A stretch of DNA of 64,000 bases, taken from contig NZ_PDJV01000004.1 in the NCBI RefSeq assembly GCF_004116465.1, positions 62,001 to 126,000 on the forward strand, in the 5' to 3' direction. Position 1 is the stretch's first letter; each line of letters opens with the position of its first letter. Shown here one piece after another: positions 25,948 through 34,130 of the stretch. This DNA is from Arcobacter sp. F2176. GTDB lineage: Bacteria; Campylobacterota; Campylobacteria; Campylobacterales; Arcobacteraceae. The notes below the pieces were generated by a model that was given only the letters and a program-made list of their open reading frames with translations, had not been told where the DNA came from and ran no database searches. Made by a program: the position numbers and the translations under genes.

Positions 25948-27508
25948 TTGTTGTAAACCTATATGTAAATTTTGTATTCTCATTTGTTGAATCTAAGTTA
26001 ATTATAACCTTATTCTTATCACAAATTTCTTTTACGATTCTAAGACCCAATCCAAAGCCACCTCTAGCATCATTTTCCCTATAGAAATCATTAAATATTT
26101 TTTCAGTATTTTCTATTCTTTTTGAAATTGTTTTAACTTCAAAAATTATTCCTAAGTCATCTTTTAGCAATTTAATATAAATAGGGGAGTCTTTAAAAGA
26201 GTATTTTATTGCATTGGAAATATTATTATCTAGTATTCTTTGTAATAGTGTTTTATTAAAATTTATAAAAATAGGATCTTGAATATTTGTGACAAAAAAT
26301 AGTGAATTTGAAGTACAAATATCATCAAAGAAGTCTAATCTATTTTTTAAGTATTCTGAAAAATTAAAAAATTCTTTTTCATAGTTTACCCTATCTTTTT
26401 TTATCATAAAAGACAAATCATCAAAAATATATTGGATAGTTTTTGCTCCACTTTCTATGTTTCTTATGTATTTGTTAGTTGGATTACTCATTTTATATAA
26501 ATCAAGATTTGTTTGAATAATAGATAAAGGTGTATTTATTTCATGAACAGAGTTTTTAATAAACTTTTTCTGTTTTTCAATTAATTGAGTTAGTTGCTTT
26601 GTTTGTTTTGTAACAGTTGTTTCTAAGTGAGTATTTAAATCACTTAACATATTGTTTTTGCCTTTAATACTATGCATTGCATCATAGGCATAGTTAGCAA
26701 TAATTTTAAACTCACCAAAAATGATTTTATTTTGATTTATAGGATTATCATTATTTTGAGAATCTTTAAAGTATTTTCCAATAGCTTTAACATCATTTAC
26801 TATAAGAATAGTTGCATTTTTATATATAAAAATAGAATATAAAACTAACATTATTGTTAAAGACAATATTTGAAGGGTATAGTTTGAAATTTTTTCATCG
26901 TATTCAAATTGCTTCTGAGCAACTATTTTATCCAAGTCAGTTAAATATACACCAGTTCCTACTGTCCAGTTCCATGGTTCATAAGACAAGGCAAACGAAA
27001 TCTTTTTTACTTCCTTTTTGTCTTTATGTTTAATCCATAAATATTCAACATATCCTCCTGAATTATCTTTTGAAACATTGATAAGTTCTTTAACTAATTT
27101 TTTGCCTGTTTTATCAGTATAATTAAGAAGGTTTTTTCCAACTAATTGTTTTGATGCAGGATTGTAAATTGCTGTTCCAGAATAATTATAAATAAATAAG
27201 TAATTGTCTTTTTTATTTTTATCTCTCATATTTTCAATTGCTTCTAAAATATCTTTTTGAAGTTCTTTTTGAGATTTTGCATTTTTATATTTTTTGTCGT
27301 AAAAGTCTATAAAATTAATTACATTTTCTATTTCATTTTTCATTTTATATTTTTGTTTATTTGCATAATCAGTTTTTATTATTTCTATTTTTTCTTGAAA
27401 GTCATCAAATGCATTTTCTATTATTATAAAAGTAAAAAAAGATATTAGAATAATTATAAAAATAATACTGTAAAGAATTAAGTGATAAAGAGATTTTGCT
27501 TTAATCAT
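25928..27508 (-). CDS. Cache-domain sensor histidine kinase
   Basis: A 526-residue membrane sensor kinase. Residues 9-30 and about 210-230 are transmembrane helices, enclosing a periplasmic single-Cache domain (about 35-205) with the segments Y-L-F-I-Y-N-Y-S-G-T-A-I-Y-N-P and W-N-W-T-V-G-T-G-V-Y typical of sCache_2, which binds small carboxylates in several relatives. The cytoplasmic part has the H-box V-H-E-I-N-T-P (His322), N-box D-N-N-I-S-N-A-I-K-Y and G-box G-G-F-G-L-G-L. AGGAC precedes the ATG. It overlaps the response regulator gene by 20 bases, so the pair is a cognate system. A carboxylate signal such as acetate would fit the neighbourhood, but is inferred. Confidence 0.93.
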   Translation of the reverse strand: MIKAKSLYHLILYSIIFIIILISFFTFIIIENAFDDFQEKIEIIKTDYANKQKYKMKNEIENVINFIDFYDKKYKNAKSQKELQKDILEAIENMRDKNKKDNYLFIYNYSGTAIYNPASKQLVGKNLLNYTDKTGKKLVKELINVSKDNSGGYVEYLWIKHKDKKEVKKISFALSYEPWNWTVGTGVYLTDLDKIVAQKQFEYDEKISNYTLQILSLTIMLVLYSIFIYKNATILIVNDVKAIGKYFKDSQNNDNPINQNKIIFGEFKIIANYAYDAMHSIKGKNNMLSDLNTHLETTVTKQTKQLTQLIEKQKKFIKNSVHEINTPLSIIQTNLDLYKMSNPTNKYIRNIESGAKTIQYIFDDLSFMIKKDRVNYEKEFFNFSEYLKNRLDFFDDICTSNSLFFVTNIQDPIFINFNKTLLQRILDNNISNAIKYSFKDSPIYIKLLKDDLGIIFEVKTISKRIENTEKIFNDFYRENDARGGFGLGLRIVKEICDKNKVIINLDSTNENTKFTYRFTTNENTTS

Positions 27509-27580
27509 ATTTTGTCCTATTTGAGATAAAAGAGGATATCAAATTTTAGATGATAAAATGATTATGTGAGATTTTAATAG

Positions 27581-27657
27581 TGGCGCGGCTGAAGGGACTC
27601 GAACCCTCGACCTCCTGCGTGACAGGCAGGCGTTCTAACCAACTAAACTACAGCCGC
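27581..27657 (-). tRNA. tRNA-Asp(GTC), cassette copy 1
   Basis: A 77-base gene including an encoded CCA end. Anticodon GTC sits in the loop C-T-G-T-C-A-C; the acceptor stem GCGGCTG pairs with CAGCCGC. It is the last gene of the array in transcription order. The spacer to tRNA-Val of this copy differs from copies 2 and 3. Confidence 0.97.
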
Positions 27658-27676
27658 ACTATTATTTTAAAAAAAA

Positions 27677-27752
27677 TGGTGGTCGATATAAGACTCGAAC
27701 TTATGACATCTACCTTGTAAGGGTAGCGCTCTACCAACTGAGCTAATCGACC
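27677..27752 (-). tRNA. tRNA-Val(TAC), cassette copy 1
   Basis: A 76-base gene including CCA. Anticodon TAC; acceptor stem GGTCGAT pairs with ATCGACC. The 19-base spacer to Asp is unique to this copy. Confidence 0.97.
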
Positions 27753-27755
27753 GAT

Positions 27756-27830
27756 TGGTGACCCCTAGGAGACTCGAACTCCTGTGATTGGAATGAAAAT
27801 CCAAGATCCTAACCGCTAGATGAAGGGGCC
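27756..27830 (-). tRNA. tRNA-Glu(TTC), cassette copy 1
   Basis: A 75-base gene including CCA. Anticodon TTC; acceptor 5' GGCCCCT with 3' AGGGGTC, including one G-T pair. Three bases separate it from tRNA-Val. The uridine at the wobble position is a substrate of MnmA, encoded twice in this window. Confidence 0.97.
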
Positions 27831-27863
27831 AATCGAAATATTTGAAAAGTTTACTTTTAAAAG

Positions 27864-27939
27864 TGGTGACCCGTAATGGATTCGAACCATTGGCCCCCTC
27901 ATTAAAAGTGAGATGCTCTACCAACTGAGCTAACGGGTC
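27864..27939 (-). tRNA. tRNA-Lys(TTT), cassette copy 1
   Basis: A 76-base gene including CCA. Anticodon TTT; acceptor stem GACCCGT pairs with ACGGGTC. Eight bases separate it from the next Asp gene. Confidence 0.97.
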
Positions 27940-27947
27940 ATAAATAG

Positions 27948-28024
27948 TGGCGCGGCTGAAGGGACTCGAACCCTCGACCTCCTGCGTGACAGGCAGGCGT
28001 TCTAACCAACTAAACTACAGCCGC
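27948..28024 (-). tRNA. tRNA-Asp(GTC), cassette copy 2
   Basis: Same 77-base sequence as copy 1, 367 bases further on. The Asp-Val spacer that follows is shared with copy 3. Confidence 0.97.
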
Positions 28025-28045
28025 ACTAATTTATAACACTTAAAA

Positions 28046-28121
28046 TGGTGGTCGATATAAGACTCGAACTTATGACATCTACCTTGTAAGGGTAGCGCTC
28101 TACCAACTGAGCTAATCGACC
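28046..28121 (-). tRNA. tRNA-Val(TAC), cassette copy 2
   Basis: Same 76-base sequence as in copy 1, with anticodon TAC and encoded CCA. Confidence 0.97.
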
Positions 28122-28124
28122 GAT

Positions 28125-28199
28125 TGGTGACCCCTAGGAGACTCGAACTCCTGTGATTGGAATGAAAATCCAAGATCCTAACCGCTAGATGAAGGGGCC
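28125..28199 (-). tRNA. tRNA-Glu(TTC), cassette copy 2
   Basis: Same 75-base sequence as in copy 1. The Glu-Lys spacer on its 5' side (33 bases) is identical to that of copy 1. Confidence 0.97.
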
Positions 28200-28232
28200 A
28201 ATCGAAATATTTGAAAAGTTTACTTTTAAAAG

Positions 28233-28308
28233 TGGTGACCCGTAATGGATTCGAACCATTGGCCCCCTCATTAAAAGTGAGATGCTCTACCAACTGAGCT
28301 AACGGGTC
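28233..28308 (-). tRNA. tRNA-Lys(TTT), cassette copy 2
   Basis: Same 76-base sequence as in copy 1. The eight-base spacer to the next Asp gene is also repeated. Confidence 0.97.
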
Positions 28309-28316
28309 ATAAATAG

Positions 28317-28393
28317 TGGCGCGGCTGAAGGGACTCGAACCCTCGACCTCCTGCGTGACAGGCAGGCGTTCTAACCAACTAAACTACAGCCGC
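28317..28393 (-). tRNA. tRNA-Asp(GTC), cassette copy 3
   Basis: Same 77-base sequence, 369 bases after copy 2. Confidence 0.97.
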
Positions 28394-28414
28394 ACTAATT
28401 TATAACACTTAAAA

Positions 28415-28490
28415 TGGTGGTCGATATAAGACTCGAACTTATGACATCTACCTTGTAAGGGTAGCGCTCTACCAACTGAGCTAATCGACC
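28415..28490 (-). tRNA. tRNA-Val(TAC), cassette copy 3
   Basis: Same 76-base sequence, with the same Asp-Val spacer as copy 2. Confidence 0.97.
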
Positions 28491-28493
28491 GAT

Positions 28494-28568
28494 TGGTGAC
28501 CCCTAGGAGACTCGAACTCCTGTGATTGGAATGAAAATCCAAGATCCTAACCGCTAGATGAAGGGGCC
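28494..28568 (-). tRNA. tRNA-Glu(TTC), cassette copy 3
   Basis: Same 75-base sequence. The 53-base spacer on its 5' side, toward Lys, is unique and marks the promoter-proximal edge of the amplified unit. Confidence 0.97.
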
Positions 28569-28621
28569 AATCGAAATAATGTGTATTAAAAATAAACATG
28601 AAAATAAATCATTTTAATTAA

Positions 28622-28697
28622 TGGTGACCCGTAATGGATTCGAACCATTGGCCCCCTCATTAAAAGTGAGATGCTCTACCAACTGAGCTAACGGGTC
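28622..28697 (-). tRNA. tRNA-Lys(TTT), cassette copy 3
   Basis: Same 76-base sequence. It is the first gene transcribed, directly behind the consensus promoter at 28720-28748. Confidence 0.97.
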
Positions 28698-28719
28698 GTC
28701 TTAATTAAAATGGAGTGGA

Positions 28720-28748
28720 ATTATAAGAAAAAATTTTTTATTTGTCAA
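28720..28748 (-). promoter_or_regulatory. Consensus sigma-70 promoter of the tRNA array
   Basis: On the minus strand TTGACA (28748-28743), a 17-base spacer and TATAAT (28725-28720), both hexamers perfect. The start point would fall about 15 bases before the first tRNA-Lys. The -35 box lies within the last codons of pncC. Perfect -35 boxes are uncommon in this phylum and fit a very strong stable-RNA promoter. Confidence 0.88.
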
Positions 28749-29244
28749 GGGTTTTTTGCAAAAATTTTGAAATTTTAAATAATGAACTTTTTGCAGCTTG
28801 AAATTGTACTTCTTCTCTGTTACCAAAAAATTGAAATATATCTATTTCCTGATAACCGTCATCTCCCATTATTCCGATGATTACATGACCTACAGGCTTA
28901 GTTTTTGTACCGCCATTAGGTCCTGCAACTCCAGAAATTGCTATTGCATAATTTGCATCAAATTTTTTTATTACTCCACTTAACATTTCCTTAACTGTTT
29001 CTTTGGAAACTGCTCCAAATTTTTCTAAGGTTTTATTTTGTACATTTAGTTCTTGATTTTTTATTTTATTTGAATATGAAACTATACTTCCATTAAAAAT
29101 ATTTGAAGATCCAGATATCTTAGTTATAAGTGAAGCAACTAATCCTCCTGTACAAGATTCAGCACAAGTAATACTCTTATTATGTTTAAGTAATAAGTTT
29201 TGCATATCAATCATATCTTGTTCATTAAATATCTCATTAAACAT
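28738..29244 (-). CDS. pncC: Nicotinamide-nucleotide amidase (CinA C-terminal family)
   Basis: A 168-residue CinA/PncC-family protein, which deamidates nicotinamide mononucleotide to nicotinate mononucleotide in NAD recycling. Signatures: A-E-S-C-T-G-G-L-V-A near residue 28, with the catalytic Ser, and A-I-A-I-S-G-V-A-G-P-N-G-G near 106. Only the C-terminal amidase domain is present, as in the short PncC form; the COG1058 domain of full CinA is missing. The end of the gene contains the -35 box of the tRNA array promoter. The mqo terminator is not between it and the tRNA genes, so transcripts may run on. Confidence 0.9.
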   Translation of the reverse strand: MFNEIFNEQDMIDMQNLLLKHNKSITCAESCTGGLVASLITKISGSSNIFNGSIVSYSNKIKNQELNVQNKTLEKFGAVSKETVKEMLSGVIKKFDANYAIAISGVAGPNGGTKTKPVGHVIIGIMGDDGYQEIDIFQFFGNREEVQFQAAKSSLFKISKFLQKTLDK

Positions 29245-29264
29245 GTTATTCCTTTAATATAAAA

Positions 29265-29295
29265 AAAAGGGTATGAGAAGCTCCCATACCCTTTT
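29265..29295 (-). terminator. Terminator of mqo
   Basis: An 11-bp stem (29265-29275 with 29285-29295) with a nine-base loop, followed on the minus strand by a run of eight T including the stem end. It lies 20 bases after the mqo stop codon. Confidence 0.88.
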
Positions 29296-29315
29296 AAATA
29301 ACTTTATTATTAATA

Positions 29316-30668
29316 TTATTCAGTTAAATCTGCTAAAAATTGTTTTTCGTCAAATTCTAGGCCTAAATAATCAACAATATATCTTATATCTCTTTCTGCA
29401 TTTCCTAAACATGAAGTTGCACCTGGGCTTGGAGTCATATTAAAAATAATTCCATTACCTGGATTTATTGATGCTTCACCTAACATAAGTTTTTTCTCTG
29501 TTTTATTTAAAACTTGAGGTCTAACTCCTCCAAATCCTTTTGCATACTCTAAATCATCTTTAGTTAATGAAGGAACAATTTTTCTTGCATCTTTTACAAA
29601 AAGACCTTTATTGATTCCTGGTACTTCAAATAAGAAGTTTTTAAATACATAGTTTCTAATTTCACTATCTTTAATTAAGTCCCACATGATTTTCATAATA
29701 CTTCCATCGAAGTTCATAGTTTTTAGACATTGGAAGAAAGATTTTAAACCTTTATATCTTTCAAGTACTAATAGTGCAAGTGCTGTTGGTCCAAATCTAG
29801 TTTTACCATCACATAAAATATCAGGATCACCATGTAATGCTGCAAATGGTAATTTTGGATTTTGTACCATATAAACTTTACCATTTAAGAATTTATCATT
29901 TGTAAGGTAAAAGCTTCCTGCCATTGATAAAGAACCCATATCTTGCCCATATCCCATTTTATGAGCTAAAAACAATGAATGGGCTCCTGCATTAACTACA
30001 ACAAAGTCTGCTGTATAGACTGAACCACCTATTGTACTAACTTTAAATTTATCACCAATTTTTTCAATAAATTCAACTTCAGAGTTATAATATATGTCAG
30101 TAATTTTTTCAGGATCAGCTTTTTGCCCAGCTTTTGCTAATTCTTCTGTCATTAATCCATATTCAACAGTTGTATATTGGTCATTTGCACCCATAGCAAT
30201 AATTGGTTCTGGTCTTTCTACTTTTCTATCTTTATCAGCATAAACTAATAAAGGTTCTAATTCTTTTAATTTTTCCTTATCCCACAATTCTAAATATGGA
30301 AAAACTTCTTTAAATTCGTTATATCTATTTTTGATAAATTCGACTTCTTTTTCTCCAACACCTAAAGCCATCTTTTGATGTTTAAACATAACTTTATCTT
30401 GTAAGTTATATTGAAGACAGAACTTCTCAATCATTTTTGCAGTTCTTTTTGTGATTTTTGCTTTGTCTAATGTATAGTTAGTCTCTATATCACCAACATG
30501 AATTGTTTGTGAGTTACTTGTACCTTTTGAGTTTAAAGTTGCCAAACTTTCATATTTTTCAAGCATACATATGCTTTTAATATTTGTATATTTCGCAAAT
30601 TCATAGAATGTCGCAGCACCCGAAATTCCACCACCTACAACTAAAATGTCATAATGTTTATTACTCAT
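29316..30668 (-). CDS. mqo: Malate:quinone oxidoreductase
   Basis: A 450-residue FAD-dependent dehydrogenase that I assign as Mqo, the membrane-associated enzyme oxidising malate to oxaloacetate and reducing quinone in the citric acid cycle of this phylum. The Rossmann motif V-V-G-G-G-I-S-G-A-A is at residues 10-19. The V-V-N-A-G-A-H-S-L segment (near 225) and the C-terminal F-N-M-T-P-S-P-G-A-T-S-C-L-G-N-A block are typical. Length agrees with the Campylobacter protein (about 450). Related oxidases such as L-2-hydroxyglutarate oxidase share the fold, so a different 2-hydroxyacid is possible. It is a single gene with its own terminator, transcribed away from ileS. Confidence 0.85.
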   Translation of the reverse strand: MSNKHYDILVVGGGISGAATFYEFAKYTNIKSICMLEKYESLATLNSKGTSNSQTIHVGDIETNYTLDKAKITKRTAKMIEKFCLQYNLQDKVMFKHQKMALGVGEKEVEFIKNRYNEFKEVFPYLELWDKEKLKELEPLLVYADKDRKVERPEPIIAMGANDQYTTVEYGLMTEELAKAGQKADPEKITDIYYNSEVEFIEKIGDKFKVSTIGGSVYTADFVVVNAGAHSLFLAHKMGYGQDMGSLSMAGSFYLTNDKFLNGKVYMVQNPKLPFAALHGDPDILCDGKTRFGPTALALLVLERYKGLKSFFQCLKTMNFDGSIMKIMWDLIKDSEIRNYVFKNFLFEVPGINKGLFVKDARKIVPSLTKDDLEYAKGFGGVRPQVLNKTEKKLMLGEASINPGNGIIFNMTPSPGATSCLGNAERDIRYIVDYLGLEFDEKQFLADLTE

Positions 30669-30997
30669 TGTTCAAATTCCTAAAATAAAATATAGCAAAA
30701 TAATAGCATAGATAATAAAAATTAATCTGAAATTTAATGTAAATTTATGGGCAAGTACAAAAATATTCTATTTAGTAACATTATATAGATTATAGTTTTG
30801 TTATAATTGTGTACATTAGAAACATTATATAAAGTATTTTGTATAGAAAGTGGACTATGTTGTACAATTATTGTACAAGCTATTTTGTATATAATAATTT
30901 AAAAAAAGATTATTTATCTTGTTTTTATAATGATAACTTTATATTAAATTATCTTTGGATATAATCACCCAATTTTAAGAATAAGGTAATTATAAAA
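30669..30997. other. 329-base divergent intergenic region, mqo and ileS
   Basis: No gene seen. It holds the promoters of mqo (minus) and ileS (plus). Notable are two copies of the palindrome TTGTACAA (30860-30867 and 30871-30878) with an 11-bp period, a related TGTACA at 30810-30815, and a TATAAT at 30890-30895 pointing toward ileS. A short poly-purine RBS region AAGGTA lies about nine bases before the ileS ATG. Confidence 0.6.
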
Positions 30998-33724
30998 ATG
31001 GATTACAAAGATAGTATATTACTTCCAAAAACAGATTTCCCAATGAGAGGGAATCTTCCTCAAAATGAACCATTAAGATATGAAAAATGGGATAAGCAAA
31101 AAGTTTATGACAGAATGAAAGAGAATAGAAAAGGTGCTCAATCTTTTACATTACATGATGGACCTCCTTATGCAAATGGGCATATTCACATAGGTCATGC
31201 ACTAAATAAAATTTTAAAAGATATGATTAATAAGTTTCATTATTTTGATGGAAAATCAATTAGATATGTTCCGGGTTGGGATTGTCATGGTCTACCAATT
31301 GAACAAAAAGTTGAAGAAAAAATTGGAAGCACTAAGAAAAAAGAACTTCCAAAATCAAAATTAAGACAACTTTGTCGTGATCATGCTTCAAAATTTGTAG
31401 ATATTCAAAGGGAAGAATTTAAACAATTAGGTGTTATCGCTGATTGGGATAAGCCTTATTTGACTATGGATTTTAAATTTGAAGCAAATATTTATAGAGA
31501 ACTTTGTGCTATTGCAAAACAAGGTTTATTGGTACAAAGATCTAAACCTGTTTACTGGTCTTGGGCTGCTCAAACTGCCTTAGCTGAAGCTGAAGTTGAA
31601 TATGAAGATAAAACTTCACCTTCTATTTATGTTGCATTTAAACATGAAACTATGGATGCTAGCGTAATTATTTGGACTACAACTCCTTGGACACTTCCTG
31701 CAAATACAGGTATTTCACTTAATGGTGAAGAAGAGTATGTACTTACAAGTGATAAATTTATAGTTGCTAAAAAACTTTATAATTCACTTATAGAAAATGA
31801 AGTAATTTCTGGGAAAGTTGTAGAAACAATTAATCCAAAAGATTTGGAAAATAGCTTTGCAATCAATCCATTAAATGATAGAAAATCTAAAATCATTTTA
31901 GGTGAACATGTAATGATGGATAGTGGTTCAGGAGCTGTTCATACTGCACCTGGGCATGGTGAAGATGACTACAAAGTAGGGCTTCTTTATGACCTTGAAG
32001 TTATTATGCCTGTTGATGCATATGGAAAATATGATGAAACAATTATTAGAGAAAAACTATTTAAGGATACTGAAAAGTATTTAGGACTAAATGTATTTAA
32101 AGCAAATGAGTTAATTCTTGAAGAGTTAGGTGATGCTTTATTAAAAAGAGTAGATATAAGACACTCTTATCCACATTGTTGGAGAACACATACACCAATT
32201 ATCTTTAGAGCAACAAAACAATGGTTTATATCAATAGATGATAAATATGGAAAAGAGAATAAAACTTTAAGAGAAAATGCTTTAAATGTGGTAGAAAATC
32301 TTAAATTTTACCCAGAGTGGGGAAGAAATAGATTAAAATCAATGCTTGATGGAAGACCTGACTGGTGTATTTCAAGACAGCGAGATTGGGGTGTTCCAAT
32401 TGCCTTTTTTAGAAATAAAAAAACAGATGAAATTGTTTTTGATGAAAAAGTAATGAATTACACTGCAATGATTTTTGAACAAAAAGGTTGTGATGCTTGG
32501 TATGATTTAGAAATTAGTGAATTATTATATCCAGGAAGCGGTTTAAATCCTGATGATTTAGAAAAAACAGTTGATATTTTAGATGTTTGGTTTGATTCTG
32601 GTTCTACTCAAAATGCAGTTTTGAGATCAAGAAATTATGATGCAGGAACATTTCCAGCTGATGTATATTTAGAAGGAAGTGATCAACATAGAGGTTGGTT
32701 TCAATCTTCTTTACTTACTACTTTAGCATCAAGTGAAGTTGCTCCTTATAAAGCTTTAGTTACCCATGGATTTACTATGGATGAAAAAGGCGAAAAAATG
32801 TCTAAATCTAAGGGTAATGTAATTGATCCTGCAAAAATCATGAAACAGTATGGTTCTGAAATACTTAGATTATGGGTTGCAATGAGTGATTATCAAAATG
32901 ATCAAAAGATTTCTGATAATATTTTAAAACAAAATGCAGAACTTTATAGAAAAATAAGAAATACAGCTAGATTTTTATTAGCTAATATTAGTGATTTAGA
33001 AAAATTAGTTGATGTAAAAGATTTTGGTGTTTTAGACAAATGGATTATGAGCAAATCAAAAAAAGTTTTTGATGAAATTGATGCTTCGTTTAGTGTTTAT
33101 GAATTCTCAAAAGGCTTAAATAAATTAAATAACTTTTTAGTTGTGGATTTATCTGGTGTTTATTTAGATATTTGTAAAGATAGATTATATTGTGATGATA
33201 AAAATGATGTTCACAGAACGGCAGCTCAAAGTGCAATGGCTTTAATTGCTAAAAAACTTTTACTAGTATTAGCACCAATTCTTACATATACTGTTGATGA
33301 ATTATTAGAGTATGCACCCGCAATTTTAAAAGATGATGTTAATGATGTATTTGATTTAAATAAATTTGACTTCCCTGAAGTTGAAAGTAAACTTAATGAA
33401 GAATATTTAATAAAAGTTAAAGAGAAGTTTTCTGAATCAGTTGATAAACTAAAAAAAGATAAAATAATAAAATCTACATTAGAACTTGATATTTATACAA
33501 ATTCTGATGATGTTCTTTCTTTAGATACTATTGAAGCTGAGGATTGGTTCTTAGTTAGTGATATTTTAACTACTAAACAAGAAGAAGCATTAATTAGTTT
33601 TGAAATAGATGGAAAACTTTTTGAAGCATATAAAGCAAAAAATGCAAAATGTCCTAGATGTTGGAAATTTAAATCACAAAGTGAAGATGAACTTTGTCCA
33701 AGATGTAACGAAGTTATAGGATAA
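30998..33724 (+). CDS. ileS: Isoleucyl-tRNA synthetase
   Basis: A 908-residue class I synthetase charging tRNA-Ile. It has the HIGH motif in G-H-I-H-I-G-H-A (near residue 63), the editing domain with W-T-T-T-P-W-T-L-P-A-N (near 227), the K-M-S-K-S-K-G-N motif (near 598), and a C-terminal zinc-binding cysteine set C-P-R-C-W-K ... C-P-R-C (near 887-906). Length is as expected for bacterial IleRS. It begins a plus-strand run with a 36-codon membrane peptide gene, a nifU-like gene, a hypothetical gene and murE. Upstream lies the region with TTGTACAA repeats; I see no T-box, as expected outside Firmicutes. Confidence 0.97.
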   Translation: MDYKDSILLPKTDFPMRGNLPQNEPLRYEKWDKQKVYDRMKENRKGAQSFTLHDGPPYANGHIHIGHALNKILKDMINKFHYFDGKSIRYVPGWDCHGLPIEQKVEEKIGSTKKKELPKSKLRQLCRDHASKFVDIQREEFKQLGVIADWDKPYLTMDFKFEANIYRELCAIAKQGLLVQRSKPVYWSWAAQTALAEAEVEYEDKTSPSIYVAFKHETMDASVIIWTTTPWTLPANTGISLNGEEEYVLTSDKFIVAKKLYNSLIENEVISGKVVETINPKDLENSFAINPLNDRKSKIILGEHVMMDSGSGAVHTAPGHGEDDYKVGLLYDLEVIMPVDAYGKYDETIIREKLFKDTEKYLGLNVFKANELILEELGDALLKRVDIRHSYPHCWRTHTPIIFRATKQWFISIDDKYGKENKTLRENALNVVENLKFYPEWGRNRLKSMLDGRPDWCISRQRDWGVPIAFFRNKKTDEIVFDEKVMNYTAMIFEQKGCDAWYDLEISELLYPGSGLNPDDLEKTVDILDVWFDSGSTQNAVLRSRNYDAGTFPADVYLEGSDQHRGWFQSSLLTTLASSEVAPYKALVTHGFTMDEKGEKMSKSKGNVIDPAKIMKQYGSEILRLWVAMSDYQNDQKISDNILKQNAELYRKIRNTARFLLANISDLEKLVDVKDFGVLDKWIMSKSKKVFDEIDASFSVYEFSKGLNKLNNFLVVDLSGVYLDICKDRLYCDDKNDVHRTAAQSAMALIAKKLLLVLAPILTYTVDELLEYAPAILKDDVNDVFDLNKFDFPEVESKLNEEYLIKVKEKFSESVDKLKKDKIIKSTLELDIYTNSDDVLSLDTIEAEDWFLVSDILTTKQEEALISFEIDGKLFEAYKAKNAKCPRCWKFKSQSEDELCPRCNEVIG

Positions 33725-33729
33725 TTTTT

Positions 33730-33840
33730 ATGTTTACAGAAGAAGTAACACTTTTTACAATTTTTACAACAATAGCAATAATATTAGTTTTTATGGTTAT
33801 TGGAATATTTTTTGTAAAGAACAAAAAGATAGAAGATTAA
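33730..33840 (+). CDS. Small single-span membrane peptide, 36 residues
   Basis: A 36-codon frame between ileS and the nifU-like gene, starting five bases after the ileS stop, with AGGA at the end of ileS about eight bases upstream. The peptide begins M-F-T-E-E-V, has one strongly hydrophobic helix (about residues 8-29) and ends in a basic/acidic tail K-N-K-K-I-E-D, a normal inside-positive topology. It fills the gap between two cotranscribed genes almost exactly (11 bases remain). I do not recognise a family. Small size and lack of homology knowledge keep confidence moderate. Confidence 0.5.
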   Translation: MFTEEVTLFTIFTTIAIILVFMVIGIFFVKNKKIED

Positions 33841-33851
33841 AGGTTTGAGAG

Positions 33852-34130
33852 ATGATGCCATTTAGTGATGAGGATTTATTCCCTGTTGTAAAAAATATAA
33901 TTGATAATAAAATAGCACCTATGCTTGCACAAGATGGCGGTGCTATGTCTTTATTAGATGTTAAAGATGGAAAGGTATTTGTGCAGTTAAATGGTGCTTG
34001 TGTTGGTTGTAGTGCTAGTGGAAGTACATTAAAATATGTTGTTGAAAAAGAATTAAAAGCTGCAATTCATCCTGAATTGATTATAATTAATGTAGAAATA
34101 GGTATGGAAAATAGATTAGAGGAGTTGTAA
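33852..34130 (+). CDS. NifU C-terminal domain-like Fe-S scaffold protein
   Basis: A 92-residue protein made of the NifU C-terminal (Nfu) domain, which carries or transfers Fe-S clusters. The C-V-G-C-S-A-S-G-S-T-L-K segment (near residues 52-63) has the two cluster cysteines in the family's usual C-x-x-C context, and Q-D-G-G-A is present near residue 26. There is no N-terminal IscU-like domain and no central ferredoxin. The start may be the first or the second ATG (33852 or 33855). The gene overlaps the next by one base. I recall the same nifU-like / hypothetical / murE order in Campylobacter (Cj1639-Cj1641), so it is a housekeeping gene rather than evidence of nitrogen fixation. Confidence 0.88.
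   Translation: MMPFSDEDLFPVVKNIIDNKIAPMLAQDGGAMSLLDVKDGKVFVQLNGACVGCSASGSTLKYVVEKELKAAIHPELIIINVEIGMENRLEEL

Noticed and set aside
27667-28599. Repeated open frames of 71-92 codons through the tRNA region
   Set aside because: They run through tRNA genes on the same strand and repeat only because the tRNA cassette repeats. No ribosome-binding site or protein-like composition supports them.
27581-28697. CRISPR array or other spaced repeat
   Set aside because: The repeats are whole tRNA genes with clear cloverleaf arms and anticodons; spacers are AT-rich and mostly repeated, unlike CRISPR spacers.
33852-34130. Nitrogenase-related nifU
   Set aside because: Only the Nfu-type C-terminal domain is present and its nifU-murE neighbourhood is a conserved housekeeping one, so it is not evidence of a nif cluster.
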